Source of the DNA: Candidatus Geothrix odensensis
GTDB lineage: Bacteria > Acidobacteriota > Holophagae > Holophagales > Holophagaceae
Assembly (NCBI GenBank): GCA_016714685.1
Contig: JADKCH010000002.1
Coordinates: 248,001-312,000, forward strand
Direction of reading: 5' to 3'
DNA: 64,000 nt
This document shows, piece after piece, positions 43,554 to 52,949 of the stretch (its first letter is position 1; each line of letters opens with the position of its first letter). Made by a program: the position numbers and the translations under genes. The notes below the pieces were generated by a model, which was not told where the DNA came from, did not search any database, and was given only the letters and a program-made list of their open reading frames with translations.

Positions 43554-43729
43554 GGACACCTCCTTAGGGTGATGGGGGAGATAGGCCAAACAGTCTACAG
43601 GGCTTGATCGTGATTTGAAAAAATAGTCCAAAACACTAATTTTAGATTTAATGAAACCGACCATGGCCGGTCCTGTCCCCGGCAGGCCGTGGGCCGGAAT
43701 TCCGGCGGGCCCGACGGTGGCGGAGATGC

Positions 43730-43891
43730 TCAGCCCAGCAGTTTCTCGCCGTAGGCCTTCTCCAGCAGCTTGCGGGCGTCCACGCAGATGGGGCAGTGGC
43801 AGATGGACCGCGAGGCGGACTTGGCGTGTTCCATCAGGAAGCGCCGCACCAGGGCGATGAGCTTCGCGTTCGAGATGGGATCAGGGGACAC
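43730..43891 (-). CDS. Hypothetical small protein with CHCPIC motif
   Basis: 53 residues from GTG 43891 (preceded by GGAG) ending KAYGEKLLG. It is Arg/Lys-rich and helical (NAKLIALVRRFLMEHAKSASRSICHCPICVDARKLLEKAY) with CHCPIC, a possible metal-binding or redox site. The frame stays open upstream to 44077, but that part looks non-coding (low-complexity Arg/Pro). Not recognised. Small size and lack of a partner keep confidence low. Confidence 0.4.
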   Translation of the reverse strand: MSPDPISNAKLIALVRRFLMEHAKSASRSICHCPICVDARKLLEKAYGEKLLG

Positions 43892-44075
43892 GGAGGCTCC
43901 ACGGCTCGGGCCACCCGCCCGAGGACAGTCCTGCTGACGATACCCGCCCAGGAGGCAGGGGGTGCCGATGGCGGTCACAATTCGCAGGAAGAATGCCAGA
44001 ACCCAGAGGCGCTTCCGGGTTCGGGCACGGGGCCCCGGGGGCCTGCGCGTACACTGATCGCTTCCCGGGTGCGCC

Positions 44076-44561
44076 ATGGACCGATCGCCTCAACTGCTCC
44101 TTGGGTGCTGCCTCCTGGCCCTGCCGCTGGCTGGGCACCCAGGGCCCCTGGCCGCCTGCGGCGATCATGGCCTGGGGACCGACCTGGGGGTGCTGCGCGC
44201 CAAGGCCCAGGCCGGAGACGCCGCCGCCCAGTTCGAGCTGGGAGACCGCTGTTACTTCGGCCGGAGCGTTCCCCGGAACCACGCGGAATCGGCGCGGTGG
44301 TACCAGCTGGCCGCGGAGCAGGGCCATGCTGGCGCCCAGGTGAACCTGGGGAATGCCTACCTTCGGGGGGAGGGTCTGACCCGCAATCCGGCCGAGGGCT
44401 ACGTGTGGTCTGCGCTGGCTGCCGAGCAGGGACAGGCTGGAGCGGCGACGAACCGCGACCTGGCGGCGAAGAGACTAACGCCCCTGGAGCTCCGGGAGGC
44501 CCAGGGCCGCGTGCGGAGGCTGGCGGGAGAGCTCCGGAGGCGGAAGGGGCTGCCGGGCTGA
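44076..44561 (+). CDS. SEL1-repeat secreted protein
   Basis: 161 residues. After a hydrophobic start (LLLGCCLLALPLAG) there are two SEL1-type repeats: AAAQFELGDRCYFGRSVPRNHAESARWYQLAAEQGH and AGAQVNLGNAYLRGEGLTRNPAEGYVWSALAAEQGQ, then a charged helical tail. SEL1 repeats are helical scaffolds for protein-protein contacts, often in the periplasm. The gene stands alone before the molybdenum hydroxylase genes and there is no clue to its partner. Confidence 0.75.
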   Translation: MDRSPQLLLGCCLLALPLAGHPGPLAACGDHGLGTDLGVLRAKAQAGDAAAQFELGDRCYFGRSVPRNHAESARWYQLAAEQGHAGAQVNLGNAYLRGEGLTRNPAEGYVWSALAAEQGQAGAATNRDLAAKRLTPLELREAQGRVRRLAGELRRRKGLPG

Positions 44562-44617
44562 GGCCCCTTCAAAGGTTGGCCGCTCTCGGTACCCGGCATC
44601 CAGGCGAAGGCTTGATC

Positions 44618-44639
44618 GGCCGCAGCAAAGCCTGCGGCC
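44618..44639 (+). terminator. Hairpin after the SEL1 gene
   Basis: GGCCGCAG-N6-CTGCGGCC, an 8-bp perfect stem 57 bases after the SEL1 stop and 90 before the next gene. No T-run on this strand, so only a weak terminator candidate. Confidence 0.3.
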
Positions 44640-44729
44640 TCGATCTCCTAACCTCGGCGCTGAACCTCAGGTCAAGGTTTATCATGGGGGCCTTCCTGCA
44701 ACAGGCCCCAGCCCCCCGGAGGTTCCCCG

Positions 44730-45206
44730 ATGGATGCCACCGTCTCGTTCGTCCTCAACGGCAAGGCCGTCACCGTCAACAGCCCTCGAGACCGCATGCT
44801 GGTCTGGGTCCTGCGGGATGAACTGGGCCTCACCGGCACCAAGGTCGGCTGCGAGGCCGGGCTCTGCGGGGCCTGCACCGTGCTCGTGGACCACGAGGCC
44901 GTGCCCTCCTGCTCCACGACGCTGGGCGATGTGGCCGGGAAGGCAGTGCTCACCATCGAGGGCCTGGCCCCGAATGGGCAGCTGAACGCCGTCCAGAAGG
45001 CCTTCCAGGAACACCACGCCTTCCAGTGCGGGTTCTGCACCTCCGGGATGATCATGGCCGCCTGGGCCTTCCTTAAGAAAAAGCCCAAGGCCACCAGATC
45101 CGAGGTCGTCGAGGCCATGGAGGGGAACCTCTGCCGCTGCGGGGCCCATGTGAGGATCCTGGACGCGGTCGAATCGGCGGGCAAGGCCATGGGAGGTGTG
45201 CGATGA
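44730..45206 (+). CDS. Molybdenum hydroxylase small (2x[2Fe-2S]) subunit
   Basis: 158 residues. A plant-ferredoxin-type cluster is bound by Cys41, Cys46, Cys49 and Cys61 (CEAGLCGACT), and the helical second cluster by Cys100, Cys103, Cys135 and Cys137 (CGFC...CRC). This is the electron-transfer subunit of the xanthine oxidase family (aldehyde, isoquinoline, nicotinate or CO dehydrogenase types). Overlaps the large-subunit gene by ATGA. No FAD subunit gene adjoins it, as in IorAB-type two-subunit enzymes that pass electrons to a cytochrome or quinone. Confidence 0.9.
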   Translation: MDATVSFVLNGKAVTVNSPRDRMLVWVLRDELGLTGTKVGCEAGLCGACTVLVDHEAVPSCSTTLGDVAGKAVLTIEGLAPNGQLNAVQKAFQEHHAFQCGFCTSGMIMAAWAFLKKKPKATRSEVVEAMEGNLCRCGAHVRILDAVESAGKAMGGVR

Positions 45207-47299
45207 GGCGCCGGGACTTCCTCCAGGGCGTCGCTGCGGGTGCGCTCACCTTCTTCTTCACGACCCCCGTCGGCTCGGCGCCCATCGAGCCGACCCGGCC
45301 CGGTGCCTACCCCCAGGATTTCAACGCCTACCTGAAGATCTCAGCCGATGGCCGCGTGGGCTGCTTCGTGGGGAAGACCGAACTGGGGCAGGGGGCCATG
45401 ACGGTGTTGGCCATGCTCGTCGCCGAAGAGCTGGAGCTGGATCCGGCCCAGGTGGACATGCTCCTGGGCGACACGGACCTCTGCCCCTGGGACATGCCCA
45501 CCGGCGGTTCCCTCACCATGTGGCACACGGCCCCCGTTCTGCGGGGCGCCGCCGCGGAGGCGCGGGCGGTGCTCCTGGGCATGGCGTCCAAGGCCCTGGG
45601 CGCCCCGGCCGCCGACCTGGCCCTGAAGGACGGCGCCATCTGGGTGAAGGCGGCCCCCAAGCGCCGCACCACCTTCGGCGAGTTGGTGAAGGGCCGGAAG
45701 ATGGAGCGCCACCTGGGCAAGGTCAAGCCCAAGCCCCTCTCCGAATGCACCGTGATCGGGGGCCGCGTCCCCCGCAAGGACGCCCTCGCCAAGATCACCG
45801 GCGCGGCCTTGTACGCCGGCGACCTGCGCCTTCCCGGAACCCTTCACGCCTGCCTCCTGCGGCCCCCGGCCCACGGCCTGAACCTGGCCACCGCGGACAC
45901 GGCGGCCGCGGAGCGCATTCCTGGCGTCCGCATCGTGCGGGACGGCACCCTCCTGGCCGTGCTGCACCCCCAGCCCGACACCGCCCGCAAGGCCCTCGCC
46001 CTCGTGAAGGGCACCTTCGAGGGGACCGAACCCGACGTGGACGATGTCCGCATCTACCAGTACCTCGTGGACAAGGCGGCGCCCGGGCAGCGCGTGGTGA
46101 TCTCCCGCGGCGACCTGGCCGCCGGCGAGAAGCGGGCTGCCACGGTGGTGGAGGGGGAATACCGCAACGCCTACGAAAGCCACGCCACCCTCGAGCCCCA
46201 CACCTCCGTCGCCAAATGGGAGGAGGGCCGCATGACCGTCTGGGCCTCCACCCAGGCGCCCTTCCTCTTCCGCGATGCCGTGGCCGAGGCCCTCAAGCTG
46301 GGCCCGGACAAGGTCCGCATCATCGCCCAGTTCGTGGGGGGCGGTTTTGGCGGCAAGCTCGCAGCCACCGGGGCGGTCGAGGCCGCCCGCATCGCCCGTC
46401 AGGTCCCCGGCGTGCCCATCCAGGTGGCCTGGAACCGGGAGGAGGATCTCTTCCTGGACGGCTACCGGCCGGCCGCCGTGGTGAAGCTCCGCTCCGGCCT
46501 GGACGCCGGGCGCGGGGCCATCACCTTCTGGGACAGCACCGTGGCGGGTGTCTCCCAGGGCGAGGCCGAGCTCCCCTACGACATGCAGACGAACCGGTAT
46601 CAGGCCCCGGCCGTCCCCAACCTCCATCCCCTCAAAGTCGGCGCCTGGCGCGCCCCCAACGCCCACACCAACGCCTTCGCCCGGGAAAGCCAGCTGGATG
46701 CCCTGGCGGCCAAGGCCGGCCTGGATCCCGTGACCCTGCGCCGTCGCCTCATCACCGATGCCCGGCTCCTGCGCCTCCTGGACCTGGCCGTGGAGACCTT
46801 CGGCTGGGAGCCCGCCCCCGGACCCACGGGCCGGGGCATCGGCCTGGCCTGCGGCGCCTGGCGTCAGGGCCTCGTGGTGGCCGTGGCCCAGGTGACCGTG
46901 GACAAGGCCACCGGGAAGGTCCGGACGGAGCGCTTCCTCGAGGCCGTGGATGTGGGTCTCGTGGTGAATCCCGACGGGGCCCGCCAGCAGGTGGAGGGCG
47001 CCATCACCATGTGCATCGGACAGGCCCTCAGCGAGGAGATCCACTTCAAGGGCGGCCGCATCCTCGACAAGAACTTCGACACCTACCTCCTGCCCCGCTT
47101 CTCCGCGATCCCCCGCATCCAGGTCGTCTTCGCGGACAACGCCACCGCCGTCACCCAGGGCATCGGTGAGCCCCCCGTGGTGCCGGTGGCCGCGGCCCTG
47201 GCCAACGCCGTCTTCGATGCCACCGGCGCACGGGTCACCCACGTGCCCTTCACTCCCGAACGGGTCCTCGAGGCCCTGAAGTCGTTGCCTGCGAAGTAG
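45203..47299 (+). CDS. Molybdopterin-dependent aldehyde/isoquinoline-type oxidoreductase large subunit (Tat-exported)
   Basis: 698 residues. The start MRRRDFLQGVAAGALTFFFTTP is a twin-arginine signal (RRRDFLQG), so the folded enzyme is exported, carrying the small subunit along. GQGAMTVLAMLVAEEL and the cofactor-loop sequences VGGGFGGKL and GEPPVVPVAAALANAV are typical of the molybdenum-cytosine-dinucleotide subunit of the IorB group; the usual catalytic Glu would lie in that last segment (IGEPP). Slightly shorter than typical IorB (about 720-780). The substrate cannot be told. Behind it lies the tRNA-Pro repeat region. Confidence 0.88.
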   Translation: MRRRDFLQGVAAGALTFFFTTPVGSAPIEPTRPGAYPQDFNAYLKISADGRVGCFVGKTELGQGAMTVLAMLVAEELELDPAQVDMLLGDTDLCPWDMPTGGSLTMWHTAPVLRGAAAEARAVLLGMASKALGAPAADLALKDGAIWVKAAPKRRTTFGELVKGRKMERHLGKVKPKPLSECTVIGGRVPRKDALAKITGAALYAGDLRLPGTLHACLLRPPAHGLNLATADTAAAERIPGVRIVRDGTLLAVLHPQPDTARKALALVKGTFEGTEPDVDDVRIYQYLVDKAAPGQRVVISRGDLAAGEKRAATVVEGEYRNAYESHATLEPHTSVAKWEEGRMTVWASTQAPFLFRDAVAEALKLGPDKVRIIAQFVGGGFGGKLAATGAVEAARIARQVPGVPIQVAWNREEDLFLDGYRPAAVVKLRSGLDAGRGAITFWDSTVAGVSQGEAELPYDMQTNRYQAPAVPNLHPLKVGAWRAPNAHTNAFARESQLDALAAKAGLDPVTLRRRLITDARLLRLLDLAVETFGWEPAPGPTGRGIGLACGAWRQGLVVAVAQVTVDKATGKVRTERFLEAVDVGLVVNPDGARQQVEGAITMCIGQALSEEIHFKGGRILDKNFDTYLLPRFSAIPRIQVVFADNATAVTQGIGEPPVVPVAAALANAVFDATGARVTHVPFTPERVLEALKSLPAK

Positions 47300-47430
47300 C
47301 CTGGTCCGACAGGATGGCAACAATCATCGGTCTCGCCAGCACCCACCCCGGCAACTCCAGCACCAGGTCAGCACCCCCCCAGCGCCAGATCGAGCCGGTG
47401 GCCTGGAGGCATCGCTTGTGCAGCTCGAGC

Positions 47431-47735
47431 CCCGTGCTCGGCGCCTACCCACCTGGGCGCGGACTCGAACGCACCCGGCTTCCGCCGCCCCCCGGCCCGG
47501 GGGCGGCCGCCCCCGGGCGCCCCCCGGGGGGGGGGGGCCCTCGGGCGGCCCCCGGCTTCGCCGGCGGCCTTGCTCCGACAGCGCCCGGTCCTCCGGAAGG
47601 TCCGCCGTTCCCCGTACTCGGCGCCTACCCACCTGGGCGCGGACTCGAACGCACCCGGCTTCGCCGTTTGCCGGCCTTGCTCCGACAGCGCCCCGCGCTG
47701 TCTCCACAAGTCCACTCGAAGGTTCGAATCTCTTG
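47431..47735 (-). repeat. tRNA-associated repeats downstream of tRNA-Pro, with G/C palindrome
   Basis: On the tRNA strand: an inverted T-arm copy with the core of the tRNA-Pro T-arm (47716-47735), GTGGACTTGTGGAG, ACAGCGC/GCGCTGTC hairpin, GGAGCAAG, a CCGGC...GCCGG hairpin and a sense T-arm-like block. The block GCGCCTACCCACCTGGGCGC plus flanks occurs at about 47431 and 47611, 180 apart. Between them (47490-47570) lies an extreme G/C palindrome with a run of 12 G at 47526-47537. 47300-47430 contains no gene and no feature I can name. Confidence 0.7.
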
Positions 47736-47742
47736 CTTGGTT

Positions 47743-47854
<112 letters not shown>

Positions 47855-47872
47855 ATGGAACCAGTCTAACCG

Positions 47873-49010
47873 CTACTTGCCGCTGATGGAGACGGCACGG
47901 AGGTTCAGTCCGGCGCGCTGGAGGTCGAAGATCTTGGTGGCGAGGTTCAGGAGGAGCTGGGTCTCCATGTCCTCGCGGCCGCGCTTGGTGGCGCCGGCGG
48001 GGGGAATGGCGGCGATGTCGGCGGCGGTGCGGCCCTTGGACCAGGCCAGATCCATGGCGAAGGACACCTTCTTGTCCTGGCTGGCCAGCTCGCCGGCCAC
48101 GTTGGACATGCGGCCATCGCCGCCGTAGCCCACCCGCAGCCAGCCCGGGCCTTCAAAGCCGCGGCTGCTGTTGTTGATGTTCACCGAATTGAGCCGGTTG
48201 TTGGCACCGTAGGTGAAGTCCATGCGGGTCTGCACGCCCTGCTCGTCGTTGCGGAAGTCCAGGCGCACGGGCAGCTTGGTGGTCTTGTCCACGGCCACCT
48301 CGAGCTTGCCGCGCTTCCAGAAGCCCAGGCTCTGGGCCAGGCTCTGCTCGCGCTTCTTCGCGTCCCAGCCCTTGGTGGGGGCGTTGAAGGTCAGGCGCTG
48401 GACCGTGTGGCCGTTCAGGCTCTCCTCGCCGGCCAGGCCAGCCTGGAAGGTGGGTGCGTCCACGTAGACGGCCTTGATGTCGTTCAGGGTCTGGCGGAAC
48501 CAGGCCATGTAGGTGAGCGGCGCGTCGGAGGGGGGCAGGTCCACGCGGGTGGTGTAGGCGTTCTGCTCCTTGCTGTAGATGAAGCCGCGGTTGCCGCGCC
48601 GCGTGTAGAGGATCGTCCCGAAGTCGCCGGCCAGGTCGGTCTTGAAGTCGCCGTTGGCGAAGTAGGTGCCCTTGACGCGGAGGTTGGCCTGGCCGCCCTG
48701 GCTGTTGCCCTTCACCCGCGCCCTGGCTGGCCGTGTCCACCTTCTGGTTGACCAGGGCGCCGCTGAGGGCGATGCCCAGGGTGCCCTGCATGTCCACGGA
48801 GGTCATGCCCTGGTAGGGCTGGCCGAACCAGCCGGCATCCACGGCATCCAGGGTCTGCAGCAGGGCCTTGCGGGCGGCCTCGGCTTCCGGGGTGGGCTTC
48901 GCGGGCGTCGCCTTGGGCGCGGGCTTGGCCGCCTTGGGCGCGGCCTTGGAGGGCGCCTGGGCGGGCAGGAGGCTGGCGGCGAGCAGGAGGGGGAGGAGGG
49001 CAGGGCGCAT
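47873..49010 (-). pseudogene. LolA-like secreted protein gene, frameshifted
   Basis: Starts at ATG 49010 with signal peptide MRPALLPLLLAASLLPAQA and an Ala/Lys/Pro-rich linker. The frame is lost near 48714-48717 (CCC on the + strand; one base too many) and continues from there to 47873. The two parts join to about 378 residues when one C is removed (...VDTASQGAVKGNSQGGQANL...). The second part (ANLRVKGTYFANGDFKTDLAGDFGTILYTRRGNRGFIYSKEQNAYTT, later KLPVRLDFRNDEQGVQTRMDFT) resembles outer-membrane lipoprotein-sorting (LolA-type) beta domains. A sequencing error is as likely as a true pseudogene because both halves keep good coding character. Confidence 0.65.
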
Positions 49011-49026
49011 GAAGACCTCGATGGGA

Positions 49027-49431
49027 CTATCGATGAGGATGTCTGGGGGCGGACTTATGTTCCGGGCGCTCCTTGGCGAAGCAGGCCCGGCAGAGGGCCT
49101 TGGCCGGGTCCTCGGGGATGAAGGGCAGGTACTCCTGGGCGCCGCAGGCGGCGCAGGTGATGTGGGTGAGGATGCGGGCGGCATCCTTGCCGCCCTTGCG
49201 CTTGTAGACGAAGGAGCGCCGGTAGCAGTCGGGGCAGAGGTAGAACTTCTGGCCCGACTCGACCCGGAAGTGCATCCCGCACTCGGCGCAGATCTTCTCC
49301 CGGGGGGCCTTGGGATCCGGCGGCGCCACCGGGACCCGCTTGGTCAGCAGGACGGGCGTGGGTTTCGAGGCCGGCTCCGGCTGCGCAGCCCCGGAGTCAG
49401 GGTCCTTCGAGGGTTTGGGCCCTTTGATCAT
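49027..49431 (-). CDS. Zinc-ribbon protein
   Basis: 134 residues. Four CxxC pairs, CAEC, CPDC, CAAC and CRAC, spaced as two zinc ribbons (ICAECGMHFRVESGQKFYLCPDC and ITCAACGAQEYLPFIPEDPAKALCRACF), with a Pro-rich N-terminus and a basic tail. Probably cytoplasmic and nucleic-acid or protein binding, in the manner of bacterial CxxC zinc-ribbon proteins. The gene starts 104 bases from the divergent MeaB gene; its stop lies just before the LolA-like gene on the same strand. Confidence 0.75.
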   Translation of the reverse strand: MIKGPKPSKDPDSGAAQPEPASKPTPVLLTKRVPVAPPDPKAPREKICAECGMHFRVESGQKFYLCPDCYRRSFVYKRKGGKDAARILTHITCAACGAQEYLPFIPEDPAKALCRACFAKERPEHKSAPRHPHR

Positions 49432-49534
49432 CAGTATGGGTTTCCAAGTGCGGCCGGGGCCGAAGGATCAGGGTACCCCATCCGGCGCCGGGCGGCGAGT
49501 TCCAGTCCCGCCTGGGAGGTGCCATCCTGGGCGC

Positions 49535-50473
49535 ATGCCCCTCCCGCCCGACCTCCTGGAACCCCTGCGCCGCGGGGAGCACCGGGCCCTGGGCCGGGCC
49601 ATCTCCTGGATGGAAAACGGCCACCCCGGCGCCCGGGAGCTCATGGCCCGGATCTGGCCCCACTTGGGCCGGGCGGCCGTGATCGGCATCACCGGTTCCC
49701 CCGGCGCCGGGAAGAGCACCCTCACGGACCAGCTGGCGCGAGCGTTGCGGGCCCAGGGCCAGAAGGTGGGCATCCTGGCCGTGGACCCCACCTCGCCCTT
49801 CAGCGGCGGCGCCATCCTGGGTGACCGCATCCGCATGCAGCGCATCGCGGCCGATCCCGGCATCTTCATCCGCAGCATGGCCACGCGGGGCGCCCTGGGC
49901 GGCCTGGCCCGGGCCACCCAGGACGCCATCGACCTGCTGGATGCGGCGGGCTTCGACACCGTGCTCGTGGAGACCGTGGGCGTGGGCCAGGACGAGGTGG
50001 ATGTGGTGGCCTGCGTCCAGACCTGCTGCGTGGTGCTGGTGCCCGGCATGGGCGACGAGATCCAGGCCATCAAGGCCGGGATCATGGAAGTGGCCGATCT
50101 CTTCGTCATCAACAAGGCCGACCGCGAGGGCGCCGACCAGGTGGAGCGGGAAATCGAAGCCATGAAGTCCCTGGCCATGAGCCAGGGCTGGGATCCGCCG
50201 GTGCTCCGCACCGTGGCCCAACAGGGGGAGGGTGTGTCCGAGCTCCTGGCCCAGGTGGGAGAGCACGGCCACTGGCTGCGGGCGCACGGGGGCCTGGCCC
50301 GGAAGGCCCGGGAGCGGGCCCGGCTGCGCTTCGAGTCGCTGCTGGCCGAGGAGGCGGTGCGCCGCGCCAAGGCCCAGGCCGGGCCGGATCGGGTGGAAGC
50401 CGCCCTCCGGGGCATCGCCGACCACACGCTCGATCCCTACACCGCCGTCCGGGGCATCCTGGGCGAAGCTTGA
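49535..50473 (+). CDS. meaB: Methylmalonyl-CoA mutase-associated GTPase MeaB/ArgK
   Basis: 312 residues: Walker A GSPGAGKST (54-62), switch region VDPTSPFSGGAILGDRIRM, VETVGVGQDE and NKAD for guanine recognition, then a C-terminal dimerisation helix. MeaB is a G3E-family chaperone protecting and reloading B12-dependent mutases. ATG 49535 is chosen over upstream starts since it begins the family's N-terminus. No mutase gene is in this window, so its client lies elsewhere; it may serve any acyl-CoA mutase. Confidence 0.92.
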   Translation: MPLPPDLLEPLRRGEHRALGRAISWMENGHPGARELMARIWPHLGRAAVIGITGSPGAGKSTLTDQLARALRAQGQKVGILAVDPTSPFSGGAILGDRIRMQRIAADPGIFIRSMATRGALGGLARATQDAIDLLDAAGFDTVLVETVGVGQDEVDVVACVQTCCVVLVPGMGDEIQAIKAGIMEVADLFVINKADREGADQVEREIEAMKSLAMSQGWDPPVLRTVAQQGEGVSELLAQVGEHGHWLRAHGGLARKARERARLRFESLLAEEAVRRAKAQAGPDRVEAALRGIADHTLDPYTAVRGILGEA

Positions 50474-50502
50474 GTCTGGCGGCCAGGGCCCGATAGGGCG
50501 GC

Positions 50503-51677
50503 ATGGCAGCCCGCAACCTCAACAAGGACCAGCCCGAGGCCGTCCGCATGGTCTTCCAGCGGCTGTGCGAGGGCGAGGACGTGGTCCAGGTGCAGTTCGG
50601 GGAACTGCAAGGGGAGTTCAAGGTGCTGGCCGAGACGCCGGACCGGATCATCCTGGGCATCTCGGATCTGGAGCGGGGCCAGTGGCGCCTGAAGCCGGGG
50701 CCCGCCTCACCCTGAAAGTGCTGGACCGGGGCCTCCTCTTCGAGGCCGTGGTGGATTTCCAGGGCCACGGCCGGCTCCACGGCGTCGAAGCCTGCCACGT
50801 GACCCTGCCCCGGCTCCTGCGGGCCGTGGATGCCCACCGCCTGGCGGACTTCGTGCCCGACCGGCCCATCCCCTGCTCCTTCTCGGACCAGCGCAACGAC
50901 ATCCAGGATGGGAAGGCCACGGCCTTCGGCGAGGACGGCCTGGAGCTGGCCCCGCCCCCGGGCACCAAAGTCCTGGGCGACATGCTGCGGCTCAACGCCG
51001 CCTCCACGGTGGAGGTGAAGCCCCCGGCGGGGGAGGGCATCGTTCTGGCCGTGAAGGTGGCCTACTTCGGCGAGAAGACCTGGGGGCTCCGCCTCGCGGA
51101 TTCGGCCGACCGGATGGCCGTGAGCCGCTACCGCCAGTGGATGCTGGAGGCCCGCCACGCCCAGGCCAACCGCGACCGCTCCCGCTTCAACCCCGGCGGC
51201 CTGGAATCCAGCCGGCTGACCGTCCGCAAGGAAGCCCCCAAGCCGACCGCGGCGCAGCTCCGGCTCCTGGTGGACCGCGACCCCCTGGTGCTGGTGCTGG
51301 GCGAGGGCGAAGCCTTCCCGGCGCGCCTGGGCGAGGCCATCGGCCGCAAGTTCGGGGTGGCCGCCTTCGACCCGGGGCCGGGGCCCCTGCGTCCCGCCCT
51401 CCGGGACCTGGGCGTGGACGAACAGGGCTGGGGGCGAGTCCGCCTGGTGCTGATCCACCAAAAGCTGCGGGCGGGCACGGCCATGGAGCGCTGCCGCCGC
51501 CTGGTCCAGGACGAGGCCTGCCCCCTGCCCGTGCTGCTCGCCGGCACCGATGAGGACGCCGACCTGAAGCGCAACCGCGCCGTGGCGGCCGGAGCCGTGG
51601 ACTACCTGGTGATGGAGCCCTTCCAGATCCTCACCGTCCTCAGAACCCTGGACCAGACCCTCAAGATGTTCCTTTGA
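50503..51677 (+). pseudogene. PilZ-like/receiver-like regulatory protein gene, frameshifted
   Basis: The first frame (50503-50715) gives AVRMVFQRLCEGEDVVQVQFGELQGEFKVLAETPDRIILGISDLERGQWRLKPG; the second frame picks up exactly where it stops (ARLTLKVLDRGLLFEAVVDFQGHG...) if one G is added to the GGGG run at 50697-50700. The joined protein (391 residues) has a PilZ-like beta-barrel part, a basic linker (ARHAQANRDRSRFNP) and a C-terminal degenerate CheY-like domain (VRLVLIHQK...PVLLAGTDEDADLKRNRAVAAGAVDYLVMEPF) in which the phospho-acceptor region is not clear. Beside a chemoreceptor, so motility signalling is plausible. GTG 50718 could start the second part alone. Confidence 0.65.
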
Positions 51678-51764
51678 GGGCCTAGGCACTCGAACTCAGG
51701 ACGGGATCCTCCGATTCCGATGCAGGGGGTTGTCCCCATCGTGTCCGCCCCAAGGGAGTCCCGA

Positions 51765-52949
51765 ATGTCGCTGTCCAGCCGCCTGAGCGTGAGGGGAAAG
51801 CTCGTCCTCCTCCTGGCCCTGCCCCTGGCGGGCTATGCCTACTTCAACCTCCACGACACCTGGAACGACTACCAGCTGCTCTCCGCCAAGGGCCTGATCC
51901 AGAAGGGCTTCAATCTCTCCGAGCCCCTCTGGCGCTCCTTTGTCTTCAATTTCGTCATCTCTTTCATCGTGTGGATGGTCACCTTCTTCCTGGTGTACCG
52001 CATCAGCCTCTGGATCACCCGGCCCCTGAAGTCCATGGCCGAGGGCCTGGGCAAGAGCGACCTCACCCTCGAGCTGGCCGTCGAAAGCGAGGACGAGATC
52101 GCGCAGGTGGCCATCGCCTTCAACGCCTACAACGCCCGGCTCCGGGGCATCTTCCAGAACATGACGGGCTCGTCGGGCTCCGTGGCCAGCGGCGCCACCC
52201 AGCTCTCCGCCTCCAGCGAGCAGATGGCCGCCACCAGCGCCAGCCTCGCCCAGAACTCCGAGGCCCAGCGGGCCGCCTTCGAGCGCGTGGCCGCCGCCGT
52301 CACCGAGCTGTCCGCCTCCATCGAGCAGGTCTCCGGCAACATCCGGCGCTCCCAGAAGGAATCCGAGGCGGCCGTGGCCGCCGTGGCCCAGGGCTCCCAG
52401 GCCGGCGGCGAGAGTGCCCAGGCCATGGAGGACATCCGCGCGGCCACCACGCGCATGGTGGCCGCGGTGCGGCTCATCCAGGACATCGCCCGGCAGACCA
52501 ACCTGCTTTCGCTCAACGCTGCCATCGAGGCCGCCAAGGCCGGGGCCATGGGGAAGGGCTTCGCCGTGGTGGCCGAGGAAGTCCGCAAGCTGGCCGAACG
52601 AAGTGGTGCCGCCGCCCGGGAGATCGGCCAGCTTATCGAGCAGAGCAACGCCTCCGTGGATCGCGGCGCCGACATGGTGAACGCCACCGTGGCCGCCCTG
52701 GGCACCATCGAGACGAACATCCAGGGCCTGGCGGCCATGATCCTCGAGGTGGGCGCGGCCGCGGACGAGCAGGCCCGCACCAGCACCGAGGTGGCCCAGC
52801 AGGTGGACGAGAACCTCAGCCGCGTGGCCCACAACGCCACGGCCACCGAGCAGATGGCCCGGACGGTTTCCGAAGTGGCCCGCACCGCCGCCGAGCTGGC
52901 CCGGGTGGCCGAGGACCAGAACCACCTGGTGGGACAGTTCCGGGTCTAA
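51765..52949 (+). CDS. Methyl-accepting chemotaxis protein
   Basis: 394 residues. TM1 at ~11-30 (KLVLLLALPLAGYAYF), a short periplasmic part, TM2 at ~67-90 (VFNFVISFIVWMVTFFLVYRI), a HAMP domain (ITRPLKSMAEGLGKSDLTLEL) and the signalling hairpin with the conserved tip QDIARQTNLLSLNAAIEAAKAGAMGKGFAVVAEEVRKLAERS. The sensing domain is only about 35 residues, too small for a standard ligand domain, so it may sense a membrane state or a partner protein. ATG 51765 is preferred over 51720 as it begins a normal N-terminus and follows GGGAG. Confidence 0.9.
   Translation: MSLSSRLSVRGKLVLLLALPLAGYAYFNLHDTWNDYQLLSAKGLIQKGFNLSEPLWRSFVFNFVISFIVWMVTFFLVYRISLWITRPLKSMAEGLGKSDLTLELAVESEDEIAQVAIAFNAYNARLRGIFQNMTGSSGSVASGATQLSASSEQMAATSASLAQNSEAQRAAFERVAAAVTELSASIEQVSGNIRRSQKESEAAVAAVAQGSQAGGESAQAMEDIRAATTRMVAAVRLIQDIARQTNLLSLNAAIEAAKAGAMGKGFAVVAEEVRKLAERSGAAAREIGQLIEQSNASVDRGADMVNATVAALGTIETNIQGLAAMILEVGAAADEQARTSTEVAQQVDENLSRVAHNATATEQMARTVSEVARTAAELARVAEDQNHLVGQFRV

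Noticed and set aside
43892..44077. Extending the CHCPIC small protein to the full 115-residue frame
   Set aside because: The extra N-terminal part is Arg/Pro low complexity and overlaps the divergent SEL1 gene start. GTG 43891 has a ribosome site.
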